Below, piece by piece: positions 44,373 through 54,288 of a DNA stretch of 64,000 nucleotides. Below the pieces are notes generated by a model. It was not told the DNA's origin. It was given only the letters and a program-made list of their open reading frames with translations, and did not search any database. The stretch is taken from positions 62,001 through 126,000 of the forward strand of contig NZ_QKNY01000009.1 of assembly GCF_003605575.1 (NCBI RefSeq), in the 5' to 3' direction. This stretch comes from Halonotius aquaticus. GTDB taxonomy: Archaea > Halobacteriota > Halobacteria > Halobacteriales > Haloferacaceae. Made by a program: the position numbers and the translations under genes. The stretch's first letter is position 1. Each line of letters starts with the position of its first letter.

Positions 44373-45215
44373 CTATCGCTCGCGGACGACAACAAACTCG
44401 GCGAGATCACGGAGATACGCTACAGCGTCGGTCTCCGGGAGGTCGACGCCGTCGAGGGCCTCCAAGGCGAGATCGGACTGTTTGCGGGCGCGCTGATCGG
44501 CCTCCTCGGGGGTGAGATCGGTGATCTGGATCAGCGAGGGCCGATCCATCGTCTCGTCTTGGCCCGCAGGCTTACCGAGATCGGCGGTGCTGGCGGTCGC
44601 ATCCAACACGTCGTCTCGGATCTGGAAGGCGACGCCGACCCGCTCGGCGTACTCGCCGAAGGCGTCGACCGTCTCCGCGTCGGCTTCGCCGGCGACCGCC
44701 CCGAGTTCCGCCGAGGCCCGAAACAGCGCGCCCGTTTTCCGCCGGGCCAAGGTCATATACTCGGCTTCGGTTGTCGGCTTTGCGGCGAGTTCGGTGCCTT
44801 CGCCCTCCCCGAGTTCGACCATCGCATCGGCAACGATCTCCATGGCGCGGTCATTGTCAGCAAACAGCGCGAAGGCTTCTCCGAGGAGGCCGTCGCTGGC
44901 GATGATCGCCGGCCCGTAGCCGTATTCGGCCCACGCACTCGGCGTTCCCCGACGGGTATCCGAGCGGTCGATGATGTCGTCGATGACCAAGGAGGCATTG
45001 TGGACGAGTTCGATGCCGGCCGCGAAATCGACCGCCTGCTCGCGGTCGCCACCGACAGCTTCACACGAGAGGATCGTCACCGCCGGCCGTACCCGCTTGC
45101 CGCCGGCGAGGACAACATGCCCGAGTTGGTCGCCTAAGGCGTCGGGATCGGCGGCCTCGATGACCGCCTCCAGCCGGTCGTTGACCAGCCCCACCCGACG
45201 CTCCAGATACTCCAT
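44373..45215 (-). CDS. idsA: polyprenyl (geranylgeranyl-type) diphosphate synthase
   Basis: A 280-residue isoprenoid chain-elongating enzyme supplying C15/C20 units for archaeal lipids and carotenoids. The substrate motifs are ELVHNASLVIDDIIDRSDTR (first Asp-rich motif D-D-I-I-D, followed by RR) and VGVAFQIRDDVLDATAS (second, D-D-V-L-D). AGGKRVRPAVTILSCEAVGG provides the diphosphate-binding Lys and Arg. The residue pair before the first motif (AS in HNASLV) fits long-chain selectivity loosely. Product length is not certain. Confidence 0.92.
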   Translation of the reverse strand: MEYLERRVGLVNDRLEAVIEAADPDALGDQLGHVVLAGGKRVRPAVTILSCEAVGGDREQAVDFAAGIELVHNASLVIDDIIDRSDTRRGTPSAWAEYGYGPAIIASDGLLGEAFALFADNDRAMEIVADAMVELGEGEGTELAAKPTTEAEYMTLARRKTGALFRASAELGAVAGEADAETVDAFGEYAERVGVAFQIRDDVLDATASTADLGKPAGQDETMDRPSLIQITDLTPEEADQRARKQSDLALEALDGVDLPETDAVAYLRDLAEFVVVRER

Positions 45216-45310
45216 ACAGTCGGTAGGTGAGCGTCAGCAAAGTAGGTGACGAAACCACGAACCACCTCGCTGAGCCCGCGAGTGATGCCTCATAAAAGCG
45301 GGGATCGGAA

Positions 45311-46522
45311 TCAGCGCGGCGGAGCGTCGGAATCGGAATCTGTCGAGGGATCGCCAGCACCGTCATCAGCAGTCCCGGTCGCGTCGTCGCCGTCAGCACC
45401 GCCGCCGGTCGCGTCGACACCCGGCAGCGTGATCAGATTCTCGCGGCCGATCCGGAGCTTCGAGATCCGCTCCTCGTCAGCCATCGACGACAACAGCTGT
45501 GAGACCTTTGCATCCGACCAGTCGGTCTCCTCGACAATCGCGGCCTGTCGCATCCGCCCGCCGTTGCGCTCAAGCAGGCGTTCGACCCGCTCATCATCGG
45601 CCAACAGCGAGAGATCTTCGTCGGGCGGATCGGCCGCAGCCGACTCCTCGATCGTCGCAGCCCCGGCTGTGTCAGGATCGTCGCCGTCGCCCGGGAGGAC
45701 GCGGTCGCGGACAGCGATACGATCGTTGCGGCGCAGCAGGACGGCAAGCGCGATAATCACCGCCGCAATGATCACGGCGATGCCGACAAACCGCAGTGAG
45801 CCGGCCCCAAGCACCGACTCCTCGAAGGTGATGCGGATGTGATCATCGGGACTGAATCGCCGTGGCCCTTCGAGCTCGACAGTGTTGTCGGCAAACGGGA
45901 CGTTTGCGCTCGTGATCGCGTAGCCGCGGGGCGTGGTGATCCGGAGTACCTGATTCTCGCTGAGTGTCGAGAGCCACGTGCCATCGGGCGTCGACAGCGC
46001 GTCGTTGAAGATGAGTCGCTCCTCGCCCGCGTCGGCAAGGAAGTTCGTCCACGTGAACGACAGCTCAAGCCGACCGGTCGTCCCGCGTCGAACCGCGTCG
46101 TAGCTCGGGTTCTCGACGCTCATCTCTCGGCCGGTGGCCTCGCTGGCGCGGGCTGCGAGATTCGCATACAGTGAGGCACTCGGGCCAAACTCAGCCTCGC
46201 CGTCTCGGTAGGCGGCCGCGAGGTCGGCAAAAGCAGCCTGTTGGTCGTCGGTACGGAGGTCGTAGGTGACCGTCACCGTCCAGTCGGCACTCCGGTCGGG
46301 CTGGAGGGCGAGTTCGAAGGTTGTCGTTGGCTCAGCAACACCCTCGGCGGCAAGCGCGCCATCCGGAGCGGTCGCTTGGGCGACCGGCGGAACCGGGGTG
46401 CTGGCAGCCGTCGTATCGACCGACGTGGCCGCGGCAGTGTCGCTTGGAACAGCGGCCACGGCGGCTGGAGGGGCGAGGGCGAGGCACACGAGGAAGACCA
46501 CCCCGAGGGCTACAAACCGCAT
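45311..46522 (-). CDS. membrane-anchored one-component HTH regulator with extracellular domain
   Basis: A 403-residue protein. Signal peptide (residues 1-24) is followed by an extracellular beta-rich domain (about 65-235; blocks ELALQPDRSADWTVTVTYDL, GRLELSFTWTNFLADAGEER). A membrane helix lies at 243-263 (RFVGIAVIIAAVIIALAVLL). The cytoplasmic part has an acidic linker, then a winged HTH (305-370; DERVERLLERNGGRMRQAAI, DWSDAKVSQLLSSMADEERI). The layout points to direct sensing outside and DNA binding inside. I recall haloarchaeal DUF7345/DUF7343-type proteins like this. Divergent from a secreted-protein gene 120 bp away. Confidence 0.8.
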   Translation of the reverse strand: MRFVALGVVFLVCLALAPPAAVAAVPSDTAAATSVDTTAASTPVPPVAQATAPDGALAAEGVAEPTTTFELALQPDRSADWTVTVTYDLRTDDQQAAFADLAAAYRDGEAEFGPSASLYANLAARASEATGREMSVENPSYDAVRRGTTGRLELSFTWTNFLADAGEERLIFNDALSTPDGTWLSTLSENQVLRITTPRGYAITSANVPFADNTVELEGPRRFSPDDHIRITFEESVLGAGSLRFVGIAVIIAAVIIALAVLLRRNDRIAVRDRVLPGDGDDPDTAGAATIEESAAADPPDEDLSLLADDERVERLLERNGGRMRQAAIVEETDWSDAKVSQLLSSMADEERISKLRIGRENLITLPGVDATGGGADGDDATGTADDGAGDPSTDSDSDAPPR

Positions 46523-46643
46523 TACCGGAGCCTCACAGTCGCCGCGGAAAACGCTTTCTATCACACCGACTGTGTGACAGGTGCCCGCCAACCCCCGTCG
46601 CCTGTAGATGGATTTTTGTCGATCCGGCAGAGAGTCCCGACGA

Positions 46644-47924
46644 ATGAGAGCCCTCCCGCTGTTCCTCGCCGCGCTGTTGGTCACAGCGACGGTCGGTGCC
46701 GGCGCGATGGTACCCGCCGAGAGCGATGCCGCCGGTGTGTCGGCTGCCACGACCGCCACAGCCACAGCAGCACCGCTGCAGGTCACGGCTGGCGGCGACC
46801 GCACAACCGAGACAGCGAACGCGACCCCACGAAACGTGTTGCCACTGCGAGCAGGGACGATCGATCGAAGCAGTCTGCGTCGCCACCACGTCGACATCGG
46901 GCCGGCCGCGGGCTTCGAGACTGCCGCCGCAACGGATGCGCTTGCCACCGGGGCGATCGAACAGAATCTCTCCGCAGAGAGTGTTGAGACCGATCGCCTT
47001 GCCGCCAGCGTCGACGCGATGGCAGCGACCGCCGACCGACTCCGCCAGCGAGAAGCCGACGCCATCACCGCCTTCGCCGCTGGTGACCGTGACCCGGAAC
47101 CCCTCCTCGAAGAATTGGTGCTGATCAGCCAGACCGCTGATCGGCTTCGTGATCGCGTGGATGTGATCGACGCACGGATCGAAGCCACCGCCAGAGATGA
47201 TCAACGCGCGCTGTCGGATCGACTCACCACCATCGATTACGAGCTTCGGATGCTCGATGGGCCGGTGCGGGCCTACGCCGCCGACGTGTTCAGCGGTGAG
47301 CGACCGGCCGGTCGGGTGTCGATCCAGGCCGGGCCGGAGAACTTCGAGCTCACAGCGATCGACGACGGTTCCTACCTCCGAGAGGCCTACCGATTCGACA
47401 ACCGCGCGACCGGCGGCCAGATCACCGCGGCGACCGCCGAGGATATCGTCGCCGACCAGTATCCGTGGTTCTGGGAGCGACGCAGCGGCGGCACCTGGAG
47501 TATCGGTGGGCCGGGCTCGCTGTCGCTCGTGTCGATCGAGATCGATGAGGGCTCGTTACAAACGTTCATCGATGGGACGACCGAGCAACGCTTCGTCGAA
47601 CACCAGCAGATTGCGCTGGATGAGATCGTTCCCGTGACACGAACGACGAAACGACAGGATGGGTTGGCCGTGACCGTCGAGCGCACCTACGTCGGCGGCC
47701 CGCTGGATGTGCGCGTCGTCGACGCCGACACCGGCCAACCGGTCGCCGCCGATGTGTCGATCGGGCAAAACGGCCAGGAAAGCGTCTTCGTCGGGTCGAC
47801 AAGCGACGGCGGCGACGTGTGGACGCTGACACCGCGAGGGACGTTTACGCTCACGATCCTTGCAGAGGATGACTCCGCGGCGTTCGTGGAACTCACCCCG
47901 CAGGACGCCGATAGCGTCCTGTAG
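46644..47924 (+). CDS. secreted or membrane-tethered coiled-coil protein (haloarchaeal DUF)
   Basis: A 426-residue protein with an N-terminal signal (ALPLFLAALLVTATVGAGAM). Residues about 100-205 are helical and charged (LAASVDAMAATADRLRQREA, ELVLISQTADRLRDRVDVID), like an extracellular coiled coil. The C-terminal half is beta-rich with a carboxypeptidase-regulatory-like end (VDADTGQPVAADVSIGQNGQ). There is no C-terminal anchor. The divergent arrangement with the membrane HTH regulator suggests a sensor/effector pair, possibly at the envelope. The ATG at 46644 puts the signal peptide at the very N-terminus. Confidence 0.75.
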   Translation: MRALPLFLAALLVTATVGAGAMVPAESDAAGVSAATTATATAAPLQVTAGGDRTTETANATPRNVLPLRAGTIDRSSLRRHHVDIGPAAGFETAAATDALATGAIEQNLSAESVETDRLAASVDAMAATADRLRQREADAITAFAAGDRDPEPLLEELVLISQTADRLRDRVDVIDARIEATARDDQRALSDRLTTIDYELRMLDGPVRAYAADVFSGERPAGRVSIQAGPENFELTAIDDGSYLREAYRFDNRATGGQITAATAEDIVADQYPWFWERRSGGTWSIGGPGSLSLVSIEIDEGSLQTFIDGTTEQRFVEHQQIALDEIVPVTRTTKRQDGLAVTVERTYVGGPLDVRVVDADTGQPVAADVSIGQNGQESVFVGSTSDGGDVWTLTPRGTFTLTILAEDDSAAFVELTPQDADSVL

Positions 47925-47998
47925 CTCTCGTTGAGCATTGGTATCAACAGATACTCGTTGTCCTCGTCGACGAGGATGTGCCGTTCGACACCACCGGC

Positions 47999-49090
47999 TC
48001 AGGCAGCCTCGAAACCGTCCTCGAAGACGAACGTGCCGTTCCGCTGGACGACCTCGCCGTCGAATTCGAGCCGGGCGTTCTCGCTCATGTCGACGATCAT
48101 GTCGACGTGTTCGGCTGATTCGTTGACCACGTTGTCGTCGCCGACGGTCTCGGGGTAGGCCGCGCCGACCGCAAGATGCACCGTCTCACCCATCTTCTCG
48201 TCGAACAGCATGTTGTAGGTGAACTGATCGATCGCGCGGTTCATCCCGATGCCGAGTTCGCCGAGGCGGTTCGCGCCGTCGTCGGTGTCGAGGATCTCGG
48301 TCAACAGTTCCTCGTTGCGGCCCGCGCTGTGGGCGACGACCTCGCCGGCCTCGAAGGTGAGTCGCACGTCACGGATCTCTCTGCCCTGCCGGTAGAGCGG
48401 CATATCAAAGTGGATCTCGCCGTCAACGCTGTCGACGACGGGGGCGGTGAACACCTCGCCACCGGGGAGGTTCTTCTCGCCGTAATCGTTGAGCGCGTGG
48501 TTGCCGGCGACCGATAGCGTCAGGTCGGTTTCCTCGCCGGCAGCGATGCGAACCTCGTCGGCATCCTCAAGTCGGTCGGCCATCTGGGCCTGAAACTCGC
48601 GTTGGGCGTCCCAGTCGAGACCCACGGCGTCCCAGACGAAATCCTGGTAGGCCTCGGTGCTCATCCCGGCGAGTTGGGCGTGGCCGCTGGTCGGGTACTG
48701 GGTGAGACACCAGCGTTTCGAGAGCCGTTCCTCCTGGACGGGCTTGTAGGCGCGTTTGAACGCCGCATTGTTTGCGGGCGGCACATCGCTGGTCTCGGTG
48801 ACGTTCGCGCCGCCGCGGGCGATGATGAAGGCGTCCGTTTCCTCGTAGAAGGCGAGTTGGTGGTCGGGCGTCTCGTACTCCTCGCCGGCCGCCCGGAGGT
48901 ACGCCCGGGAGGCGCGATCGGAGTGGGTGAGCCAGACGGGGATCGCGCCGATGTCGCCACACTGCTCGTAGAGGGCGACAGCGAGATCCTCGGCCTCGGG
49001 TGGGAGTTGGATGACGACACGGTCGCCGGCCGCCAGATCGACCGCGTGGTCGACGATGGTGGCGGCGTGCTCGCGGATGCGTGGATCCAT
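47999..49090 (-). CDS. M29-family metallo-aminopeptidase
   Basis: A 363-residue exopeptidase of the thermophilic aminopeptidase T/S family. Recognisable blocks are AAGDRVVIQLPPEAEDLAVA, the central metal and substrate region LPGGEVFTAPVVDSVDGEIH, TFEAGEVVAHSAGRNEELLT and the C-terminal GMNRAIDQFTYNMLFDEKMG with VHLAVGAAYPE. The ATG at 49088-49090 (MDPRIREHAATIVDHAVDLA) matches the family start. Upstream codons to 49132 are dispensable. It acts on cytosolic peptides. Confidence 0.9.
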   Translation of the reverse strand: MDPRIREHAATIVDHAVDLAAGDRVVIQLPPEAEDLAVALYEQCGDIGAIPVWLTHSDRASRAYLRAAGEEYETPDHQLAFYEETDAFIIARGGANVTETSDVPPANNAAFKRAYKPVQEERLSKRWCLTQYPTSGHAQLAGMSTEAYQDFVWDAVGLDWDAQREFQAQMADRLEDADEVRIAAGEETDLTLSVAGNHALNDYGEKNLPGGEVFTAPVVDSVDGEIHFDMPLYRQGREIRDVRLTFEAGEVVAHSAGRNEELLTEILDTDDGANRLGELGIGMNRAIDQFTYNMLFDEKMGETVHLAVGAAYPETVGDDNVVNESAEHVDMIVDMSENARLEFDGEVVQRNGTFVFEDGFEAA

Positions 49091-49479
49091 ACCGGTGTGT
49101 GGGTCGCCCGGTGGAAAAGCGTCATCGATCAATGGGTTCGGAGGAAACGAGATCGGTTAGCGTTTTGACAGCGACAACATGGCTGGAAGAAACACGAGAA
49201 ACGAAAACACAGTCTCTATTGAAACACTCAGAAACGGATACGAACCGGGTACTGAATACAGAGAATCGATTTAGCATTCGAATGGCGTTGATTCTACCTT
49301 ACCACTTAGGGGTTAATTGTATGAAGATAAATTCACAGAACAAACCTTGTAGCAAGCAGACCTCCCGTCAATGTAGTTATTATAAGATAACACAAAAATT
49401 TCGAAATATCCGATGGCCCGAAATGTGTGGTTGGATGCCTAAATTCGTCAGCTTTGTTTAATACTTGATTCGGTAGTAT
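49091..49479. other. AT-rich intergenic DNA, no convincing gene
   Basis: The stretch changes from GC-rich to clearly AT-rich after about 49160. An open frame on the plus strand from 49081 to 49461 exists, but its product is Cys/Lys/Asn-rich and not halophile-like, with no domain and a start inside the aminopeptidase promoter. I see no RNA gene or insertion sequence. It marks the left edge of an accessory patch reaching to alaS. Confidence 0.5.
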
Positions 49480-49860
49480 CTAATCCGAATCATACTCTTG
49501 ATCTTCCGTCTCTGGTAGTTGGAAAAAGTCGTTTGCCTCAAACTCTTGATCATCCATAGCCATGATTTCCGTTGTTAGTTGCATGGCAGCAGCGACGTAT
49601 ACTCGCCCCTCGTTTTTTAGGTCAAACTGGTTTCTTACGTACAGAAACACGAGCGTAGCCACAATCAGAATAAATGACGTATATAGGATATCATACGCAA
49701 TCTCATTTGGACCCCGTAATTGGATCGGCAGTAGTGTTCCCGCAAACAAGACATACAGAGCGACTCCCGCCCATGCTGATTTCTCTTTATGTTCATGATA
49801 GTTGTTGTAGTGCTCTCTGATATCCTGTAGATACTCGATTGCATCCTGTTTGGTTGTCAT
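49480..49860 (-). CDS. two-helix membrane protein, unknown
   Basis: A 126-residue protein. Helical acidic/basic N-terminus (DAIEYLQDIREHYNNYHEHK), two membrane segments near residues 29-47 and 58-76 (SAWAGVALYVLFAGTLLPI, ILYTSFILIVATLVFLYV), and a cytosolic acidic tail ending ETEDQEYDSD. The coding DNA is AT-rich compared with the neighbouring core genes, suggesting acquisition. A 25-bp tandem duplication covers its start region. Function unknown. Confidence 0.7.
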   Translation of the reverse strand: MTTKQDAIEYLQDIREHYNNYHEHKEKSAWAGVALYVLFAGTLLPIQLRGPNEIAYDILYTSFILIVATLVFLYVRNQFDLKNEGRVYVAAAMQLTTEIMAMDDQEFEANDFFQLPETEDQEYDSD

Positions 49861-49905
49861 ATATTAGAAATTCACCCCATGTCATATATTAGAAATTCAC
49901 CCCAT
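49856..49905. repeat. 25-bp tandem duplication over a start codon
   Basis: The 25-base unit GTCATATATTAGAAATTCAC plus CCCAT occurs twice back to back, at 49856-49880 and 49881-49905. On the minus strand each copy has an ATG preceded by GGGGTGAATTTCTAATAT. The second ATG, 25 bases upstream, is out of frame with the membrane-protein gene. The likely effect is a duplicated start/leader region. Confidence 0.85.
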
Positions 49906-50131
49906 GGAAGAATGTCGTTAGGTTACAAACGTACGGCTAATAAAATAACAATTACGCTAGTGATATCTATCAATTACTGCTCTCTTTGGGACCTCGTTTT
50001 AGATATAGACTGGTCACTGTGAACTCAATCACCGACGCGCGCTATGCGGAACTCGCGCTCTGTATTCAGCAGTTGGCGAATCATTCTACCCAGTCGTTGA
50101 TAGAGAGCCAAGTGACCGGTAGAGAGAAGCG

Positions 50132-50310
50132 ATGCAGCCCGACGACTATTTTTAGGGTGGGAATTAGTGGTCGAGGATGACGAGCCGACCAGCGCGGTGT
50201 TCGTCGTCGAACACCCGTTGCACGAGCCGTATATGGCGTGCCGGTTTCGAGTCGGCGAACTCCGTTCATTCGCGTTCAGCGATGGCACAGAATGGCGCAC
50301 CTGTCGGTAA
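50132..50310 (+). pseudogene. frameshifted small protein gene
   Basis: ATG at 50132 reads MQPDDYF and stops in a T-run at 50149-50153. Shifting frame by one base at that run restores LGWELVVEDDEPTSAVFVVE then HPLHEPYMACRFRVGELRSF and AFSDGTEWRTCR before TAA at 50308. The joined product of about 59 residues is acidic, halophile-like and reads as one small protein. Either the gene is broken by a one-base loss in the T-run or the base is a sequencing error. Function unknown. Confidence 0.5.
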
Positions 50311-50315
50311 GATTC

Positions 50316-50714
50316 TCAAGCCAGTGTGGGAAGACGAGGGAGTTCATCGCCAGTTCGGCGTTGATACGCATAGTATGAGAGTACTGGAACTGAAATAAGA
50401 AACAGTTCTGTGAAGAGAATACCTCCCAAGTGAACAACGCCTGAAACCCCCCACAGGAGACTCAGTAACCGCGCGCTATCCGTGTTGAGTGCCCACAGAT
50501 CTGCGAGTAAACAAACGAGGACGACGACCGCGACGAGAAGCCCGATCCCCAACGAGAGTGTTTGGAGAAGGAACCAGATAATGGAGATACCAGCAGTTGT
50601 GTCGGGTGATCGAGTCGTAAGGAAAAACGACTTCGACGCGAAATCGGAGATCAACGTCATCAAAACCACTATCGGGAAAAGAAGAATTCCGTACCACCAC
50701 GGTGACTGTGACAC
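50316..50714 (-). CDS. multi-pass membrane protein, unknown
   Basis: A 132-residue hydrophobic protein starting MSQSPWWYGILLFPIVVLMT. About four membrane helices lie near residues 7-24, 43-70, 80-98 and 99-116. A basic C-terminal tail (YQRRTGDELPRLP) is probably cytosolic. No family was recognised. It sits in the AT-richer patch between the aminopeptidase and alaS, opposite in strand to the broken small gene. Confidence 0.65.
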   Translation of the reverse strand: MSQSPWWYGILLFPIVVLMTLISDFASKSFFLTTRSPDTTAGISIIWFLLQTLSLGIGLLVAVVVLVCLLADLWALNTDSARLLSLLWGVSGVVHLGGILFTELFLISVPVLSYYAYQRRTGDELPRLPTLA

Positions 50715-50933
50715 GTCTCGTGGTTGCAGCTGAGTCGTATAAAATGAGCGAAATGTGGTATTCGGTTCGCTGGCCGTCCGCGGGGGCTATATCGGCGATG
50801 GATTCGCGGCGAACCGAGCGGTCGGGGCTCCGATTGTCAGCCTCACAGTGATTTGGATGAACCAACCAGGCAGTAGACTTCCGTAGTCAGCATACCAATA
50901 AGAACTACTCAACTGATGACAGTAGCCAAAACA

Positions 50934-51110
50934 ATGAGCGACGAACCGGACGCCGAGCCGACACAGCAAGACGGCACGGAGCGGTCACTGTGCGAACTGG
51001 CAGGGATACTCACAGACGAGGAAGCCGAAGCGATGCGCACAGCGATTCGAGACCGAAGACAGCGAGACGCCGAGGCAGCAAATCGGGTTGTAGACCTACT
51101 AGACAGCTAA
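50934..51110 (+). CDS. 58-aa acidic protein, possibly antitoxin-like
   Basis: A short ORF starting MSDEPDAEPTQQDGTERSLC, then ELAGILTDEEAEAMRTAIRD and RRQRDAEAANRVVDLLDS. The second half is an amphipathic helix with a D/E-E-A-E-x-M pattern seen in some haloarchaeal VapB-like antitoxins, but no PIN toxin follows and the DNA-binding part is not obvious. It is on the same strand 67 bp before alaS. Function unassigned. Confidence 0.5.
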   Translation: MSDEPDAEPTQQDGTERSLCELAGILTDEEAEAMRTAIRDRRQRDAEAANRVVDLLDS

Positions 51111-51177
51111 CTGGTAGCCGCCATTTCTCAGCCGTCGTCGGAATGCTTTTAGCGAATCGTAGGCCAACACAGGCGTA

Positions 51178-53946
51178 ATGAGTGATCTCGAAGCGGAGTA
51201 CCGTCTCGATTATTTTGCGGAGGAGGATTTCGTCCGGAAGGAGTGTCCCTCCTGTGGGGCGCACTTCTGGACACGCGACCACGATCGAGAACTCTGCGGG
51301 GAGCCACCGTGTGAGGATTACCGATTCATCGGCGAGGAAAGCTTCGCGGAGCCACGGAGCCTCGAGGAGATGCGAGAGGCCTTCCTCTCGTATTTCGAGG
51401 ACAACGGCCACGAGCGCATCACGCCCTACCCGGTCGCCGCCAACCGCTGGCGGGACGACGTGCTGTTGACGCAGGCGTCGATCTACGACTTCCAGCCGCT
51501 GGTCACCAGCGGGCAGACGCCGCCGCCGGCCAACCCGCTCTGTATCAGCCAGCCCTGTATCCGAATGCAGGATATCGACAACGTCGGCAAGACCGGTCGG
51601 CACACAATGGCCTTCGAGATGATGGGCCACCACGCGTTCAACGTTCGGGAGGACGCCGAGGAGGAGTACGCCTACGAGGGCGAAGTCTACTGGAAGGACG
51701 AAACCGTCGAATTCTGTGACGGCCTCTTCGAATCATTGGGTGCCGATCTTGAGGAGATCACCTACATCGAGGATCCGTGGGTCGGCGGCGGCAACGCCGG
51801 CCCGGCCATCGAGGTCATCTACAAGGGCGCGGAGCTGGCGACGCTGGTCTTCATGTGTATGGAGCAGGATCCCGACGGCGACTACGAGATGAAGGACGGC
51901 AACACCTACTCCTTCATGGACACCTACGTCGTCGACACCGGCTACGGGCTCGAACGCTGGACATGGATGAGCCAGGGGACGCCGACCGTCTACGAGGCGG
52001 TCTACCCCGAGATGATCTCGGTGCTCAAGGAACACGCCGGCATCGACCACACCGACAGCGAGGCCGAACTGATCCACCGCACCGCCAAGCTCGCCGGGCG
52101 GATGGATATCGACGAGGCCGAGGATATGGCGACCGCCCGCCGTGAGATCGCCGACCGCCTCGATGTCGATGTCGACCACCTCACCGCGCTGATGGAGCCA
52201 CTAGAGGATATCTACGCCATCGCCGACCACTGCCGGGCGCTGGCGTACATGTTCGGCGACGAGATCGTCCCCTCGAACGTCGGCACCGGCTACCTCGCGC
52301 GGATGGTGTTGCGACGCACCAAACGCCTCGTCGACAACGTCGGGATCGACGCACCGCTGGACGAACTCGTCGACATGCAGGCCGAGCGACTCGGGTACGA
52401 AAACCGAGATACGATCCGGGAGATCGTCCGCACCGAGGAGGCCAAATACCGCGACACCCTGGAGCGCGGCGGTCGCAAGGTCGAACAACTGGCCGCCGAG
52501 TACGCCGACAGCGACAAGCCGATCCCGACCGAACAGCTGCTTGAGTTGTACGACTCCCACGGGATTCAGCCGGATATGGTCGCTGAGATCGCTGCCGACA
52601 CCGACGCCACCGTCGAGGTGCCCGACGACTTCTACTCGCTGGTGGCCGCTCGCCACGACGACGCCGGCGACGACGGCGGCGATGCCGACCGCGACGAGCG
52701 GTTTGCCGACCTGCCCGAGACAGAGAAGCTCTACTACGACAATCAGGAGCGCACCGAGTTCGAGGCCGTCGTCATCGACGTCTTTGAGGCCGAGGATGGG
52801 TACGATGTCGTCCTCGATCAGACGATGTTCTACCCCGAGGGCGGTGGTCAGCCCGCCGACCACGGGACGCTCGCCAGCGATGAGACGGTCGCGGAGGTAA
52901 CCGATGTCCAACTCGTCGACGACGTGGTGCTCCATCGCACCGACAGCGACCCCGGCAAAGGCGAGTTCGTCCGCGGACAGATCGACGCCGACCGCCGCCG
53001 ACAGCTCATGGCCCACCACACCGCGACCCACATCATCGGCCACGCGACCCGCCAGGTCGTCGGCGACCACATCCGGCAGGCCGGAGCCCAGAAGAGCACC
53101 GATTCTGCCCGCCTCGATGTGCGACACTACGACCGGTTAGCCCGCGAGGACATCAAGGAGATCGAACGCGTCGCCAACGAGATGGTGCGGGCAAACCACT
53201 CGGTCAGCCAGGAGTGGCCCCACCGCAACGACGCCGAAGCCGAGTACGGCTTTGACCTCTATCAGGGCGGGATTCCGCCGGGAACCAACATCCGGCTCAT
53301 CCACGTCGGCGACGATGTGCAGGCCTGCGGTGGCACCCACGTCAGCCGCACCGGCGAGATCGGCGCGATCAAGATTCTCTCGACAGAGCCGGTACAGGAC
53401 GGGATCGAACGAATCACCTTCGCGGCCGGCGAGGCCGCAATCGAGGCAACCCAAGCCACCGAAGACTCGCTCTACGATGCGGCCGACGTACTCGATGTCA
53501 ACCCCGAGGATGTCCCCGACACCGCCGAGCGGTTCTTTACCGAGTGGAAACAGCGCGGGAAGGAACTCGACCGGCTCAAAGATGAGCTCGCGGAGGTGCG
53601 GGCGACCGCCGGGGCCGAGGAGGTCGAAATCGACGGCCAGTCGGTCGTCGTCCAGCGACTCGACAGCGATATCGATGAGCTCCGGGCGACCGCTAACGCC
53701 CTCGTTGAGGAGGGCTCGGTCGCCGTCCTCGGCAGCGGCGCGGGCGGCAGCGCGCAGTTCGTCGTCGGCGTCCCCGACGACGCCGGGATCAACGCCGGCG
53801 AGGTCGTCAGCGAACTCGCGGGACGGGTCGGCGGCGGCGGTGGCGGCCCGCCGGATTTCGCCCAGGGTGGCGGCCCGGATGTCGACGCGCTCGACGACGC
53901 ACTCGATGACGCGCCCGAAATCCTGCGCGGCGTGTTGAACGCTTGA
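51178..53946 (+). CDS. alaS: alanyl-tRNA synthetase (archaeal type)
   Basis: Attaches alanine to tRNA-Ala and edits mischarged Ser/Gly. The protein is 922 residues, archaeal architecture with an N-terminal zinc-like block ([20 protein letters not shown]). The class II core has ALTSGQ-like [20 protein letters not shown] and [10 protein letters not shown]. The editing domain has the [11 protein letters not shown] motif (HxxxH) and [12 protein letters not shown] (C-x-x-x-H). The C-terminal domain ends in a Gly-rich [19 protein letters not shown] stretch typical of AlaRS. ATG at 51178 is the sensible start. Confidence 0.97.
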   Translation: MSDLEAEYRLDYFAEEDFVRKECPSCGAHFWTRDHDRELCGEPPCEDYRFIGEESFAEPRSLEEMREAFLSYFEDNGHERITPYPVAANRWRDDVLLTQASIYDFQPLVTSGQTPPPANPLCISQPCIRMQDIDNVGKTGRHTMAFEMMGHHAFNVREDAEEEYAYEGEVYWKDETVEFCDGLFESLGADLEEITYIEDPWVGGGNAGPAIEVIYKGAELATLVFMCMEQDPDGDYEMKDGNTYSFMDTYVVDTGYGLERWTWMSQGTPTVYEAVYPEMISVLKEHAGIDHTDSEAELIHRTAKLAGRMDIDEAEDMATARREIADRLDVDVDHLTALMEPLEDIYAIADHCRALAYMFGDEIVPSNVGTGYLARMVLRRTKRLVDNVGIDAPLDELVDMQAERLGYENRDTIREIVRTEEAKYRDTLERGGRKVEQLAAEYADSDKPIPTEQLLELYDSHGIQPDMVAEIAADTDATVEVPDDFYSLVAARHDDAGDDGGDADRDERFADLPETEKLYYDNQERTEFEAVVIDVFEAEDGYDVVLDQTMFYPEGGGQPADHGTLASDETVAEVTDVQLVDDVVLHRTDSDPGKGEFVRGQIDADRRRQLMAHHTATHIIGHATRQVVGDHIRQAGAQKSTDSARLDVRHYDRLAREDIKEIERVANEMVRANHSVSQEWPHRNDAEAEYGFDLYQGGIPPGTNIRLIHVGDDVQACGGTHVSRTGEIGAIKILSTEPVQDGIERITFAAGEAAIEATQATEDSLYDAADVLDVNPEDVPDTAERFFTEWKQRGKELDRLKDELAEVRATAGAEEVEIDGQSVVVQRLDSDIDELRATANALVEEGSVAVLGSGAGGSAQFVVGVPDDAGINAGEVVSELAGRVGGGGGGPPDFAQGGGPDVDALDDALDDAPEILRGVLNA

Positions 53947-53949
53947 GTG

Positions 53950-54288
53950 TGTCATAGAGTTGAATTGAAACAGTGATCCAAGATGCAGTCGGATGCTGTA
54001 GAAGACGGCATGCTGCCTTGACAACGCTCACCGTCCAGTCGGCCTCAAAGCGACCACATTGACTAGTAGGCGGCAGCGATATTTTTTGTTTTAGACAATA
54101 CTATCTGTCCGCGACAGGAGTGAGGAGCACGGGTTGTATTTGTTCGATGTGAGTTATGAGCTATTTCAGGGGGTATTCTCGCGTGCTCAAACGGTTATTG
54201 TGTCCATAGAGCGCATATGGTCTCTTCGATTACGCAGTGCAGCAGGTTTAATACTGTGTAGCTAGTATTGTGCTTAAATCCCTATACT
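53950..54288. other. intergenic DNA between alaS and the COG1361 gene
   Basis: No gene or RNA recognised. A T-rich stretch at about 54081-54092 (ATTTTTTGTTTT) is a plausible alaS terminator. Nearer the next gene, GGTTTAATACTG at about 54245-54256 is a TATA-like box for the downstream gene. The DNA is AT-richer than flanking coding sequence. Confidence 0.45.

Noticed and set aside
46523-47188. N-terminal extension of the membrane HTH gene
   Set aside because: Ser/Arg/Ala low-complexity antisense to the secreted-protein gene; the true signal peptide starts at 46522.
49081-49461. 126-codon plus-strand ORF in the AT-rich gap
   Set aside because: Start lies in the aminopeptidase promoter and the product is Cys/Asn/Lys-rich without domain; no promoter or homologue recognised.
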